DNA of 64,000 nt, taken from assembly GCF_007096355.1 (NCBI RefSeq), contig NZ_VKDF01000005.1, forward strand, positions 62,001-126,000, given 5' to 3'. Under the pieces are notes generated by a model that saw only the letters and a program-made list of their open reading frames with translations, ran no database searches and was not told the origin of the DNA. The translations under genes were made by a program, and so were the position numbers. This document shows positions 46,753 through 55,103 of the stretch, piece by piece (within the stretch, counting starts at the first letter, position 1; every line of letters starts with the position of its first letter). Origin of the DNA: Paracoccus sp. M683. GTDB lineage: Bacteria > Pseudomonadota > Alphaproteobacteria > Rhodobacterales > Rhodobacteraceae.

Positions 46753-47589
46753 ATGACGCTGATATTGGACCACAGCTTTTCCTTTCAGCGGCGCGCTGTT
46801 GCCTGGGGCGTGATGGGCGAGGGGCCGCCACTGGTTCTGGTTCATGGCACGCCGTTTTCGGCGCAGGTCTGGCGGCGCATCGCGCCCTGGCTGGCGCGGC
46901 GCTTTCGGGTGCATTATTTCGACCTGCTGGGATATGGCGCCTCGGACCGGGGGGTGGGGGATGTCTCGCTTGGGGTGCAGAACCGGGTGATGGCCGCGCT
47001 GTGGCGGCATTGGGCGCTGGATCGGGCGCATGTCCTTGCCCATGATTTCGGCGGGGCGACGGCGTTGCGCGCGCATCTGCTGGACGGGCTGGGCTTTGCC
47101 TCGCTGACCATCTTTGACGCCGTGGCGCTGGCGCCCTGGGGATCGCCCTTTGTCCGCCATGTCCGCGACCATGAACCGGCCTTTGCCGGTCTGCCTGACT
47201 ATGCCCATCGCGCGCTGCTGGCCGCCTATCTGCAAGGTGCTGCCCATAATGGACTGGGTGACGAAGCACTGGCCACCTATATGGCGCCATGGCTGGGCGA
47301 TCCGGGGCAGGCGGCGTTCTATCGCCAGATCGCGCAGATGGACAGGTGCTGGACGGACGAGATCGAACCGTTGCTGCGGGTGCCCGATTTTCCCGTTCAG
47401 GTGATGTGGGGGCAGCAGGACGCCTGGTTGCCGCTTGATCAGGGCCGGCGTCTGGCCGGGCTGATCTCGGACCGGGCGCTGATCGAGGTGCCCGGTTGCG
47501 GCCATCTGATGCAAGAGGACGCGCCCGAGGCGATCGTGGCGGCGGTGATGGAAACCGCCGCCGCCGCCGCGGCCGCCGTGCCGTCCTAG
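46753..47589 (+). CDS. Alpha/beta hydrolase with Asp nucleophile (haloalkane dehalogenase/epoxide hydrolase-like)
   Basis: 278 residues. The oxyanion loop HGTPFS is at 31-36. The nucleophile elbow is HDFGG, which places Asp98 where serine hydrolases have Ser, as in haloalkane dehalogenases and epoxide hydrolases. An acid in GQQDAWLP (about 219) and a His in GCGHLMQ (about 252) complete the triad. Divergent ArsR regulation suggests induction by its substrate. Its stop shares CTAG with the stop of the convergent gene. The exact reaction cannot be assigned. Confidence 0.85.
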   Translation: MTLILDHSFSFQRRAVAWGVMGEGPPLVLVHGTPFSAQVWRRIAPWLARRFRVHYFDLLGYGASDRGVGDVSLGVQNRVMAALWRHWALDRAHVLAHDFGGATALRAHLLDGLGFASLTIFDAVALAPWGSPFVRHVRDHEPAFAGLPDYAHRALLAAYLQGAAHNGLGDEALATYMAPWLGDPGQAAFYRQIAQMDRCWTDEIEPLLRVPDFPVQVMWGQQDAWLPLDQGRRLAGLISDRALIEVPGCGHLMQEDAPEAIVAAVMETAAAAAAAVPS

Positions 47590-48764
47590 CCTTCGGGCGT
47601 CAGCCGATACAGGCCGCCATCGCCCTCATCCGTGACCACCCAGATCGAGCCGTCCTCGGCCTGCTGCACGTCGCGAATGCGCCCGATGCCGGGATCGAGC
47701 CGCTCTTCGCCCGTGACCTTTCCATCTGTCAGGGTCAGGCGCACCAGCCCCGGCGGGTTCATCGCGCCGATCAGCAGATCGCCCTGCCAGTCGGCAAACA
47801 GCGGTCCGTCATAGAACAGCGCCCCCGAGGGCGCGATGACCGGATCCCAGTAATAGACCGGCTGTTCCATGCCGTCGCGGCTGGTGATGCCCTCGTTCAC
47901 CGGGGTGCCATTATAGTTGATGCCATAGGAAATCACCGGCCAGCCATAGTTCTTGCCAGGCTCGATGCGGTTCAGCTCATCCCCGCCGCGCGGCCCGTGC
48001 TCGACCGTCCAAAGCTGCCCGTCGGCATCCAGCGTGGCGGCCTGAACGTTGCGCAGGCCAAGCGCATAGATTTCGGGCAGGGCGCCATCCTGCCCGGCCA
48101 ATGGGTTTTCCAGCGGGGTGCCCGGCAGGCGGCTGATGCGGATCAGCTTGCCCAGGTGATTGTCCAGCGATTGCGCGCTGTCGCGGATCGGCACGTCGGA
48201 CCGTTCGCCCAGGGTGATGAACAGCCCGCCATTCGGATCGGGCACGATGCGGCCGCCGAAATGCAACGCGCCGTCATAGGTGGGCTGCTGGCTAAACAGC
48301 ACCGCGACATCCTGAACCGAGGCACCGTCTTCGGCCAGTTGCATCCGCGCGACCGCCGTGCCGTTGCCGCCCTCGCGCGGTTCGGCATAGCTGAGAAAGA
48401 TCGTGCGCGAGCGGGCGAAATCAGGCGAGACGGCCACATCCAGCAGCCCGCCCTGACCTTCGGCAAAGACCTCGGGGATGCCGGTGACCGGGGTGACGGT
48501 GCCGTCTTTCCACAGGCTCAGCCGGCCGGGCCGTTCCGTGATCAGGGCCGATCCGTCGGGCAGAAAGGCCAGGGCCCAGGGGTTTTCCAGCCCTTCGATC
48601 ACCGGCTCGACCTTCAGCGTGATGTCGCTTTGCATCGCCGGGGCGCGGGTCTGTTCGGGGAAGGCGGGTTGGTAGCTGGTATTCGGGGCCTCTTGCGGCC
48701 AGGGGTCGGCAAGGGCTGTGCTGGCGGCAAGCAGGGCGGCGGCGGTGCACAGGGCATGTTTCAC
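47586..48764 (-). CDS. PQQ-dependent soluble aldose sugar dehydrogenase family protein
   Basis: 392 residues from a GTG start, with AAGGAG seven bases before it; the longer open frame overlaps ispH antisense and is rejected. A signal peptide is present (hydrophobic AALLAASTALA, cut before DPWP), so the enzyme is periplasmic. The GDH-B/YliI beta-propeller features are GLENPWALAFLPDG, VAVSPDF, ALHFGGRI, and HGPRGGDELN near the PQQ site. It oxidises sugars with PQQ as cofactor; no PQQ synthesis gene is in the window. Confidence 0.92.
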   Translation of the reverse strand: MKHALCTAAALLAASTALADPWPQEAPNTSYQPAFPEQTRAPAMQSDITLKVEPVIEGLENPWALAFLPDGSALITERPGRLSLWKDGTVTPVTGIPEVFAEGQGGLLDVAVSPDFARSRTIFLSYAEPREGGNGTAVARMQLAEDGASVQDVAVLFSQQPTYDGALHFGGRIVPDPNGGLFITLGERSDVPIRDSAQSLDNHLGKLIRISRLPGTPLENPLAGQDGALPEIYALGLRNVQAATLDADGQLWTVEHGPRGGDELNRIEPGKNYGWPVISYGINYNGTPVNEGITSRDGMEQPVYYWDPVIAPSGALFYDGPLFADWQGDLLIGAMNPPGLVRLTLTDGKVTGEERLDPGIGRIRDVQQAEDGSIWVVTDEGDGGLYRLTPEG

Positions 48765-48854
48765 GGGGTTTCTCCTTCCGGTTGCGGGGGCAACGCCTGA
48801 ACCGGGTTTCGGGTCCACTGGATTTTCCCCGCAAGCCGCGCTAGGGCCTTGTCC

Positions 48855-49811
48855 ATGGAACATGCGAAGCCCCCGTTGACTCTGTATCTGGCCGCGCCGC
48901 GCGGCTTTTGTGCCGGTGTGGACCGGGCCATCAAGATCGTCGAGATGGCGATTCAGAAATGGGGCGCGCCGGTCTTTGTGCGTCACGAGATTGTGCATAA
49001 CAAATATGTCGTGGACAGCCTGCGCGAAAAGGGTGCGGTTTTCGTCGAGGAACTGGACGAATGCCCCGATGACCGGCCGGTGATCTTTTCCGCCCATGGC
49101 GTGCCCAAAGCCGTGCCCGCCGAGGCGCGGCGGCGCGAGATGGTTTTTGTCGACGCCACATGCCCGCTGGTCAGCAAGGTTCATGTCGAGGCTGAACGCC
49201 ACCATGCCGCCGGCTTGCAGATGGTGATGATCGGTCATGAGGGCCATCCCGAGGTGCTGGGCACGATGGGACAGTTGCCGGCGGGTGAGGTGATTCTGGT
49301 CGAGACGGTCGAGGATGTGGCCGCGATCGCACCGCGCGATCCGGCGCGGCTGGCCTTTATCACCCAGACCACCCTGTCGGTCGATGACACGGCCGCCATC
49401 GTGGCCGCCTTGCAGGCGCGGTTTCCGGGGATTGTCGGGCCGGCCAAGGAAGACATCTGCTATGCCACCACCAATCGGCAGGCCGCCGTCAAGGCGGTGG
49501 CACCCAAGATCGACGCTCTGCTTGTGATCGGAGCGCCCAATTCCAGCAATTCCAAGCGTCTGGTCGAGGTCGGCCGGGCCGCAGGCTGCGCCTATTCGCA
49601 GCTGGTGATGCGCGCCGATCAGATCGACTGGCGCGCGATTCAGGGTGCGCGCGCGGTTGGGGTGACCGCCGGGGCCAGCGCGCCCGAGGTGCTGGTCAAC
49701 GAGGTGATCGACGCCTTTCGCGCGCGGTTCGAGGTGGTGCTGGACTATGTCGAGACGGCACAGGAAAATGTCGAATTCAAGGTGCCGCGCGTGTTGCGCG
49801 AGCCCGCCTGA
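48855..49811 (+). CDS. ispH: 4-hydroxy-3-methylbut-2-enyl diphosphate reductase
   Basis: 318 residues from ATG 48855; a TTG six bases upstream is in frame but less likely. The three Fe-S cysteines are in GFCAGV (about 19), DATCPLV (about 103) and DICYATTN (about 200). The His residues in VRHEIVHN and SAHGV, the Glu in GHEGHPEV and SNSKRLVEV are also typical. It makes isopentenyl and dimethylallyl diphosphate, the last step of the MEP pathway. A terminator-like repeat follows directly. Confidence 0.95.
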   Translation: MEHAKPPLTLYLAAPRGFCAGVDRAIKIVEMAIQKWGAPVFVRHEIVHNKYVVDSLREKGAVFVEELDECPDDRPVIFSAHGVPKAVPAEARRREMVFVDATCPLVSKVHVEAERHHAAGLQMVMIGHEGHPEVLGTMGQLPAGEVILVETVEDVAAIAPRDPARLAFITQTTLSVDDTAAIVAALQARFPGIVGPAKEDICYATTNRQAAVKAVAPKIDALLVIGAPNSSNSKRLVEVGRAAGCAYSQLVMRADQIDWRAIQGARAVGVTAGASAPEVLVNEVIDAFRARFEVVLDYVETAQENVEFKVPRVLREPA

Positions 49812-49818
49812 GGCAAGA

Positions 49819-49852
49819 CCGGGGGCCAGCCCCCGGACCCCCGGGATATTTT
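49819..49852 (+). terminator. Terminator of ispH, GC-rich hairpin element with ATATTTT end (copy 2)
   Basis: CCGGGGG-CCAG-CCCCCGG (49819-49836) followed by ACCCCCGGGATATTTT, starting eight bases after the ispH stop. The layout matches the element at 41850-41903, suggesting a dispersed terminator-like repeat. Confidence 0.7.
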
Positions 49853-49873
49853 CACACGGCTGATGGAGTGATC

Positions 49874-50479
49874 ATGCGGCTTTATTCGATGCCTTCCTCG
49901 GGGAACAGTTACAAGATCAGGCTGCTTCTGGCGCTGACTGGTCGCCGGGCCGAGGTTGTCGATTGCGAATATGGCTCGCCCGCTTTGGCGCAGGCCAAGG
50001 CCGATGGTGTGCTGGCCTATGGCAAGGTGCCGGCGCTGGCGTTGAATGATGGCGATGTGCTGGTCGAATCGAATGCGATTCTGTGGTATCTGGGCGAGGG
50101 GTCAGATTATATCCCCGACGCACCCGTGGTTCGGGCGCAGATGCTGGGCTGGATGTTCTGGGAACAGTATAACCATGAACCGGTGATCGCCGTGCGGCAG
50201 GCCTTGCTGAACTATCCCGACCGGGCAGACGGCGCCACGCCCGAGCGGCTGGCCGATCTGCTGGAACGAGGCCACAATGTGTTGGAGGTGATGGAGCGGC
50301 GGCTGGCCGGCCATGACTGGCTGGCGGGCAGCGGCATCAGCCTCGCCGATATCTGTCTTTACGGCTATACCCATAGCGCGGGGACGCGCGGCGGCTTCGA
50401 CATGGCGCGCTTTCCGGCGATTGGGCGATGGCTGGCGCGGGTTGCCGCGCTGCCGGGATATAAGGGGTTGCTGGAATGA
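49874..50479 (+). CDS. Glutathione S-transferase family protein
   Basis: 201 residues from ATG 49874 (GATGGAG upstream); a GTG six bases earlier is in frame. The thioredoxin-like N-terminal domain has [12 protein letters not shown] and the glutathione-binding GKVPAL and VESNAI, then an all-helical C-terminal domain with [12 protein letters not shown] (about 149-160). It probably conjugates or reduces with glutathione. It overlaps the LysE gene as ATGA. Confidence 0.9.
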   Translation: MRLYSMPSSGNSYKIRLLLALTGRRAEVVDCEYGSPALAQAKADGVLAYGKVPALALNDGDVLVESNAILWYLGEGSDYIPDAPVVRAQMLGWMFWEQYNHEPVIAVRQALLNYPDRADGATPERLADLLERGHNVLEVMERRLAGHDWLAGSGISLADICLYGYTHSAGTRGGFDMARFPAIGRWLARVAALPGYKGLLE

Positions 50480-51078
50480 GCTGGGATTATCTGCTGACGG
50501 TTTTCATCGTTTGTGCCGCGCCGGGGGTCGGTGTGGTCTATACCCTGTCATCGACGCTTGGCGGCGGGATAAGCGCGGGCTTTTGGGCGTCGGTCGGGTG
50601 CACCATTGCCACGGTGCTGCATATGCTGGTCGCCATGGCCGGCCTGGCCGCTGTGCTGCATACCAGTGCGGTGCTGTTCCAGGTGATCAAGTTCGCCGGC
50701 GTGGCCTATCTGCTGTGGATGGCCTGGGGCGTTCTGCATGGCACCGGCGGGCTGGATGTGCGGCCCGGCGTGCCGGCCCCCGCATCGCGGTTGGTGGGCC
50801 GGGGGATCATGCTGAACCTGTTGAACCCCAAGCTGCCGATGTTCTTCATGGCCTTTCTGCCGCAATTCCTGCCGCAAGGTGCCGGAACCGCCGCGCTGGT
50901 CGAACTGGGACTGGCCTTTACGCTGATGACCTTTGCCGTCTTCCTGCTTTATGCGGTTTTGGCGGCCAGCGGGCGCAACGCGATCCTTGCATCCGAACGG
51001 GCGATGGGCTGGATCCGGCGCGCCTTTGCGGCCTCGTTCGCCTTGCTGGGACTGAAACTGGCGGTGGCGCGGGCGTGA
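50476..51078 (+). CDS. LysE-family translocator
   Basis: 200 residues with about six membrane helices. [21 protein letters not shown] near the N-terminus and [17 protein letters not shown] (about 116-132) are the LysE/RhtB signatures. It exports an amino acid or similar molecule. It overlaps GST by four bases and rnhA as GTGA, so all three are in one operon. Confidence 0.92.
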   Translation: MSWDYLLTVFIVCAAPGVGVVYTLSSTLGGGISAGFWASVGCTIATVLHMLVAMAGLAAVLHTSAVLFQVIKFAGVAYLLWMAWGVLHGTGGLDVRPGVPAPASRLVGRGIMLNLLNPKLPMFFMAFLPQFLPQGAGTAALVELGLAFTLMTFAVFLLYAVLAASGRNAILASERAMGWIRRAFAASFALLGLKLAVARA

Positions 51079-51524
51079 CCGATCTTTATGCTTGGACTGA
51101 CGGGGCTTGCAGCGGCAATCCCGGCCCCGGTGGCTGGGGCGTGCTGATGCGCGCGCAGGATGGCGAGCGCATCGTCAAGGAACGCGAGCTGAAGGGCGGC
51201 GAGCCGGACACCACCAACAACCGGATGGAGCTGATGGCCGCGATTTCCGCGTTGGAGGCGCTGACCCGGCCGACCGCCATCACCATCACGACCGACAGCG
51301 CCTATGTGAAAAATGGCGTGACCGGCTGGATTCACGGGTGGAAGCGCAACGGCTGGCGCACGGCGTCGAAAAAGCCGGTGAAGAACGAAGATTTGTGGCG
51401 TCGGCTGGACGAGGCTCAGGCGCGCCATGACGTGCGGTGGGAATGGATCAAGGGCCATGCCGGCCACGCCGAGAACGAACGCGCCGATGAATTGGCGCGG
51501 GCTGGGATGGAGCCGTTCAAATGA
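51075..51524 (+). CDS. rnhA: Ribonuclease HI
   Basis: 149 residues from GTG 51075, in a GTGA overlap with the LysE gene. The DEDD catalytic residues are all visible: Asp9 ([13 protein letters not shown]), Glu in NNRMELMA (about 47), Asp in TDSAYV (about 69) and Asp in NERADELA (about 135). It cuts RNA in RNA-DNA hybrids. The long upstream open frame in this phase is a shadow of the GST and LysE genes. It overlaps the TRIC gene as ATGA. Confidence 0.95.
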   Translation: MTDLYAWTDGACSGNPGPGGWGVLMRAQDGERIVKERELKGGEPDTTNNRMELMAAISALEALTRPTAITITTDSAYVKNGVTGWIHGWKRNGWRTASKKPVKNEDLWRRLDEAQARHDVRWEWIKGHAGHAENERADELARAGMEPFK

Positions 51525-52171
51525 CCCTTGCCGCCAATCTGTCGGCTTTGGTCTGGGCGCTGGATTATGCATCCGTGCTGGTATTCGCGCTGACGGGGGC
51601 GCTGGTGGCCAGCCGGCAGCAGCTGGACCTGGTGGGTTTCATCTTCATGGCGGCGATGACGGCGGTGGGCGGCGGCACGCTGCGCGATCTGATCCTGAAC
51701 CGGGACGAGGTTTTCTGGGTCACGCGCCCCTCGATGATCGTGCTGGCTGCGGTTGCCGCCTTTGTGGTTTTCTGGACGGCGCATCTGCTGGAAAGCCGCT
51801 ATCGGGTGCTGCTGTGGTTGGATGCCTTTGCGCTGGCCATTGCGGTGCCGGCGGGGGTTGGCGTGGCGCTGGCGGCGGGGGTGAACCCGATCATCGTGGT
51901 CATCATGGGGGTCATCACCGGCACGTTTGGCGGGCTGATGCGCGATGTGGTCGGCAATGAGCTGCCGCTTGGCCTGAAACAGGGCGAGCTTTATCTGACG
52001 GCGGCGTTCGGTGGGGCGCTGGTGGCAGTGGTGCTGGTCTGGCTGGGGCTGGGCCGGGGCGCGGCGCTGCTGGCCTGTGGCGTGGCGACCTTTGTGATGC
52101 GGGCCGGAAGCCTGTCATGCGGCTGGAAGCTGCCCGTCTATCGCGCACGCCCACCGCAGAACCGGGGCTAG
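51521..52171 (+). CDS. Trimeric intracellular cation channel family protein (YadS/UPF0126)
   Basis: 216 residues with about seven helices in two similar halves. The repeated glycine motifs [11 protein letters not shown] (about 48) and [11 protein letters not shown] (about 133) are the hallmark of bacterial TRIC channels. It probably conducts potassium or a small metabolite in the inner membrane. The start overlaps the rnhA stop. Confidence 0.9.
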   Translation: MTLAANLSALVWALDYASVLVFALTGALVASRQQLDLVGFIFMAAMTAVGGGTLRDLILNRDEVFWVTRPSMIVLAAVAAFVVFWTAHLLESRYRVLLWLDAFALAIAVPAGVGVALAAGVNPIIVVIMGVITGTFGGLMRDVVGNELPLGLKQGELYLTAAFGGALVAVVLVWLGLGRGAALLACGVATFVMRAGSLSCGWKLPVYRARPPQNRG

Positions 52172-52174
52172 CGC

Positions 52175-52642
52175 ATGGTGGCGCCGCCGCGTCTGATCCG
52201 TGATGCCGTGTTGGCCGATCTGGATGAGCTTGGCGATCTGTGCCTGAGATCCAAGGCGCATTGGGGTTATGATGCCGATTTCATGGCTGCCTGCCGCGAT
52301 GAACTGACCCTGAAACCCGATGATCTGGCGCGCAGCCGTGTTGCCCTGTTGGCGCAAGGCGGGCGGCTGCTGGCGGTGGTTCAACTGACCCTTGGTCATG
52401 GTCCCGCCGCCGAGCTGGAAAAGCTGTTTGTGGCGCCCGAGGCCATTGGCTGCGGTGCGGGCCGCGACGTGCTGGGATGGGCGGCTGATCGCGCGCGTGA
52501 AGCGGGTGCCGAACGACTGGAATGTGATGCCGATCCCCATGCCGAGGGATTCTATCTGCGGGCGGGGGCCGTTCGGGTGGGGATGGTTCCATCGGGCAGC
52601 TGGCCGGGGCGGATGTTGCCGCGGATGATGCTGCGGTTGTAA
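52175..52642 (+). CDS. GNAT-family N-acetyltransferase
   Basis: 155 residues. The N-terminus IRDAVLADLDELGDL and the segments ELEKLFVAPEAIGCGAGRDVLGWA (about 81-104) fit GNAT beta-4 and the acetyl-CoA loop (the usual Q/RxxGxG/A appears as GCGAGR). FYLRAGAVRVG near residue 127 is the usual end motif. It starts three bases after the TRIC stop. Acceptor unknown. Confidence 0.87.
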   Translation: MVAPPRLIRDAVLADLDELGDLCLRSKAHWGYDADFMAACRDELTLKPDDLARSRVALLAQGGRLLAVVQLTLGHGPAAELEKLFVAPEAIGCGAGRDVLGWAADRAREAGAERLECDADPHAEGFYLRAGAVRVGMVPSGSWPGRMLPRMMLRL

Positions 52643-52648
52643 TCCGGC

Positions 52649-53050
52649 CTAACGCAGGACGGGCGGGCCCGCGGGCTTCAGCCGCAAATCCTCGACCCCC
52701 ATGCGCAGCCCGCGCCCGATGCGATGGGCAAGGGCCGACCAGGTGACCGCGCTGTCGACGGGCAGGGTGCGGCGCAGGGTTTCATCAAACAGTGCCAGCC
52801 AGATGGTGAAATGTTCGGGCCGCACATCGGGCGTTGCCATATGGACCTGCATCGGGTTGCCGTCATAACCAGGCTGATACAGGATCGCTTTTTTCCAGAA
52901 ACCCGCGATCTTTGCCTCGTGGCTGGGCCAGTCGGTCACGTGGCGGCCAAAGACCGGGCCCAGCACTTCATGCCGCCGAATGGCGGCGTAGAACACCTGG
53001 ACCACGCGGTCGATCTGTTCGGCGGTGATATCAAAGCGGGCAAGCGACAT
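52649..53050 (-). CDS. Group III truncated haemoglobin
   Basis: 133 residues. The proximal haem ligand is His80 and the conserved Trp84 follows in PEHFTIWLALFDE; the N-terminal part has FYAAIRRHEVLGPVFG. This fits the globin family that binds oxygen or nitric oxide, or does peroxide chemistry, in small alphaproteobacterial proteins. It is convergent with the GNAT gene (six bases apart) and 130 bases downstream of pckG on the same strand. Confidence 0.9.
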   Translation of the reverse strand: MSLARFDITAEQIDRVVQVFYAAIRRHEVLGPVFGRHVTDWPSHEAKIAGFWKKAILYQPGYDGNPMQVHMATPDVRPEHFTIWLALFDETLRRTLPVDSAVTWSALAHRIGRGLRMGVEDLRLKPAGPPVLR

Positions 53051-53144
53051 AACCGCAATCTGCGCCTTTCGCGCAGGCCCGGCAAGGCGGCAGGGTGACG
53101 CAGGCCGCCCGCGCCCTTTATCGGGGCGCGCGCGCGCCGCGAAG

Positions 53145-53170
53145 GCCGGGGCAAATGGTGCTGCCCCGGC
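53145..53170 (-). terminator. Terminator hairpin of pckG
   Basis: A perfect 9-bp stem GCCGGGGCA/TGCCCCGGC with an eight-base loop, ten bases after the pckG stop on the minus strand. There is no long T-run (CTTCGC follows). Confidence 0.6.
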
Positions 53171-53180
53171 TGTCGCAGGC

Positions 53181-55019
53181 TCAGCTCATCGCGGGCTGGC
53201 GTGGCGCGGCGCCGGCATTGGCATTGGCATCATCGTCGATGCTGCGGGTCATGCTGCCATACACCCGGTCCAGGGCCGCCGGCAGCCGCTGACCCATGCT
53301 GTCGAACAACGCGCGGTGTTCGGCCAGTTCGCGGGTCATCCCGTCATGGCCCAGTTCCATCAGCGCCTGGAATTGCGGTTGGTCATAGGTCAACCCGGTC
53401 CAGTCCAGATCCTCGAAGCCGGGGACATGGCCGATGGCGCTTTCCCTCGCGCCGGCCTGCCCCTTGACCCGCTGCACGATCCATTTCAGCGCCCGCATGT
53501 TCTGGCCGAAGCCCGGCCACATGAAGCGGCCATCAGCGTCGCGGCGGAACCAGTTCACCCGGAACATCGCCGGCGGGTTGGCAAGCCGGTCGCCAAAGCC
53601 CAGCCAATGTCCCCAGTAATCTGCCATGTGATAGCCGCAGAAGGGCAGCATGGCGAAGGGATCGCGGCGCGTGCCGGTCTGGCCCTCGGCGGCGGCGGTT
53701 GCCTCGGATCCCAGGGTCGCGGCCCAATAGACGCCTTCGGTCCAGTCGCGGGCCTGAAAGACCAGCGGATAGGTATGGGACAGCCGCCCGCCAAAGATGA
53801 AGGCCGAGATCGGCACGCCGTCCAGCTCGGTCCGTGCCGGGTCCATGCTGGGCGCGCGATCCTGCGAGACGGTGAAGCGCGCGTTGGGATGCGCGGCGGG
53901 GCGGCCGCAATCGGGTGTCCAGTCGCGGCCCTGCCAGTCGGTCAGGCGCGCTGGCGGCTGATCGGTCAGGCCTTCCCACCAGACATCGCCATCCTCGGTC
54001 AGCGCGCAATTGGTGAAGATCACGTCACGTTCCAGCGCGGCCATGATATTGGGATTGGTCTTGGCATTGGTGCCCGGCGCGACGCCGAAAAAGCCGGCTT
54101 CGGGGTTCACCGCCCATAGCCGGCCGTCGCGGCCAGGCCGGATCCAGGCGATGTCGTCGCCGATGGTCTTGACGGTCCAGCCCTCCATCCCCTCGGGGGT
54201 GCGCATCATCGCGAAATTGGTCTTGCCGCAGGCCGAGGGGAAGGCGCCGGCAACATAGGTCGTGTCGCCCTCGGGGCTTTCGACGCCGACGATCAGCATA
54301 TGTTCGGCCAGCCAGCCCTCGTCGCGGGCGCGATAGGATGCGGTGCGCAGCGACAGGCATTTCTTGCCCAGCAGCGCATTGCCGCCATAGCCCGAGCCGA
54401 AAGACGCGATCGAGCCGTCGTCCTGGAAGCTGACGATGTATTTGTGTTCGGCATTGCAGGGCCAGGCCACATCTGCCTGACCCGGTTCCAGCGGCGCACC
54501 GACCGAATGCATGCAGCGCACGAAATCGCCATTGCCCAGCTGTTCCAGCACCCGCCCGCCGACATAGGCCATCAGCTTCATCGAGATGACGACATAGGGC
54601 GAGTCGGTGATCTGCACCCCGATCATCGCATGTTCGGAACCGATCGGCCCCATGCAGAAGGGGATGACATACATCGTCCGCCCGCGCATGCAGCCCTGAA
54701 ACAGGCCGTTCAGGCGGGCACGCATTTCGGTGGGATCGGCCCAGTTATTCGTCGGGCCGGCCTCGTCGCGATCGGTTGTGCAGACGAAGGTGCGATGTTC
54801 CAGCCGGGCGACATCGGCCGGGTCGGACCAGCAGAGGAAGGAATTGGGGCGCTTTTCCGGGTTCAGCCGGGTCATCGCGCCGGCATCGACCATTTGCGTG
54901 CTGATCCGGTCGAACTCGGCGTCGCTGCCATCGCAGATGTGAACGGCCTCGGGCGTGCAAAGTGCCCGCATCTCTCCGATCCAGGCTGAAAGCTGGGTGT
55001 TGTCGATGATCATCTGCAT
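53181..55019 (-). CDS. pckG: Phosphoenolpyruvate carboxykinase (GTP)
   Basis: 612 residues, the GTP-type length. The kinase-1 loop carries the hyper-reactive cysteine in FPSACGKTN (about 275-283), diagnostic of the GTP enzyme, with [11 protein letters not shown] (about 57-67) and [15 protein letters not shown] (about 218-232). It makes phosphoenolpyruvate from oxaloacetate in gluconeogenesis. This form is uncommon in alphaproteobacteria, where the ATP enzyme PckA is more usual. It has its own 84-base upstream gap and a terminator-like hairpin after it. Confidence 0.96.
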   Translation of the reverse strand: MQMIIDNTQLSAWIGEMRALCTPEAVHICDGSDAEFDRISTQMVDAGAMTRLNPEKRPNSFLCWSDPADVARLEHRTFVCTTDRDEAGPTNNWADPTEMRARLNGLFQGCMRGRTMYVIPFCMGPIGSEHAMIGVQITDSPYVVISMKLMAYVGGRVLEQLGNGDFVRCMHSVGAPLEPGQADVAWPCNAEHKYIVSFQDDGSIASFGSGYGGNALLGKKCLSLRTASYRARDEGWLAEHMLIVGVESPEGDTTYVAGAFPSACGKTNFAMMRTPEGMEGWTVKTIGDDIAWIRPGRDGRLWAVNPEAGFFGVAPGTNAKTNPNIMAALERDVIFTNCALTEDGDVWWEGLTDQPPARLTDWQGRDWTPDCGRPAAHPNARFTVSQDRAPSMDPARTELDGVPISAFIFGGRLSHTYPLVFQARDWTEGVYWAATLGSEATAAAEGQTGTRRDPFAMLPFCGYHMADYWGHWLGFGDRLANPPAMFRVNWFRRDADGRFMWPGFGQNMRALKWIVQRVKGQAGARESAIGHVPGFEDLDWTGLTYDQPQFQALMELGHDGMTRELAEHRALFDSMGQRLPAALDRVYGSMTRSIDDDANANAGAAPRQPAMS

Positions 55020-55103
55020 TGTTTCCGTCCTTGAAGTCCTTGGATCATTTCTGTTGCGGCCCGGTCAGCCGCGTCTTGCCAGAAGGGGGCGCGGGGCATC
55101 GCG

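Noticed and set aside
48765..49247. Upstream extension of the PQQ dehydrogenase frame
   Set aside because: Antisense to ispH; the GTG at 48764 has a ribosome binding site and is followed by a signal peptide.
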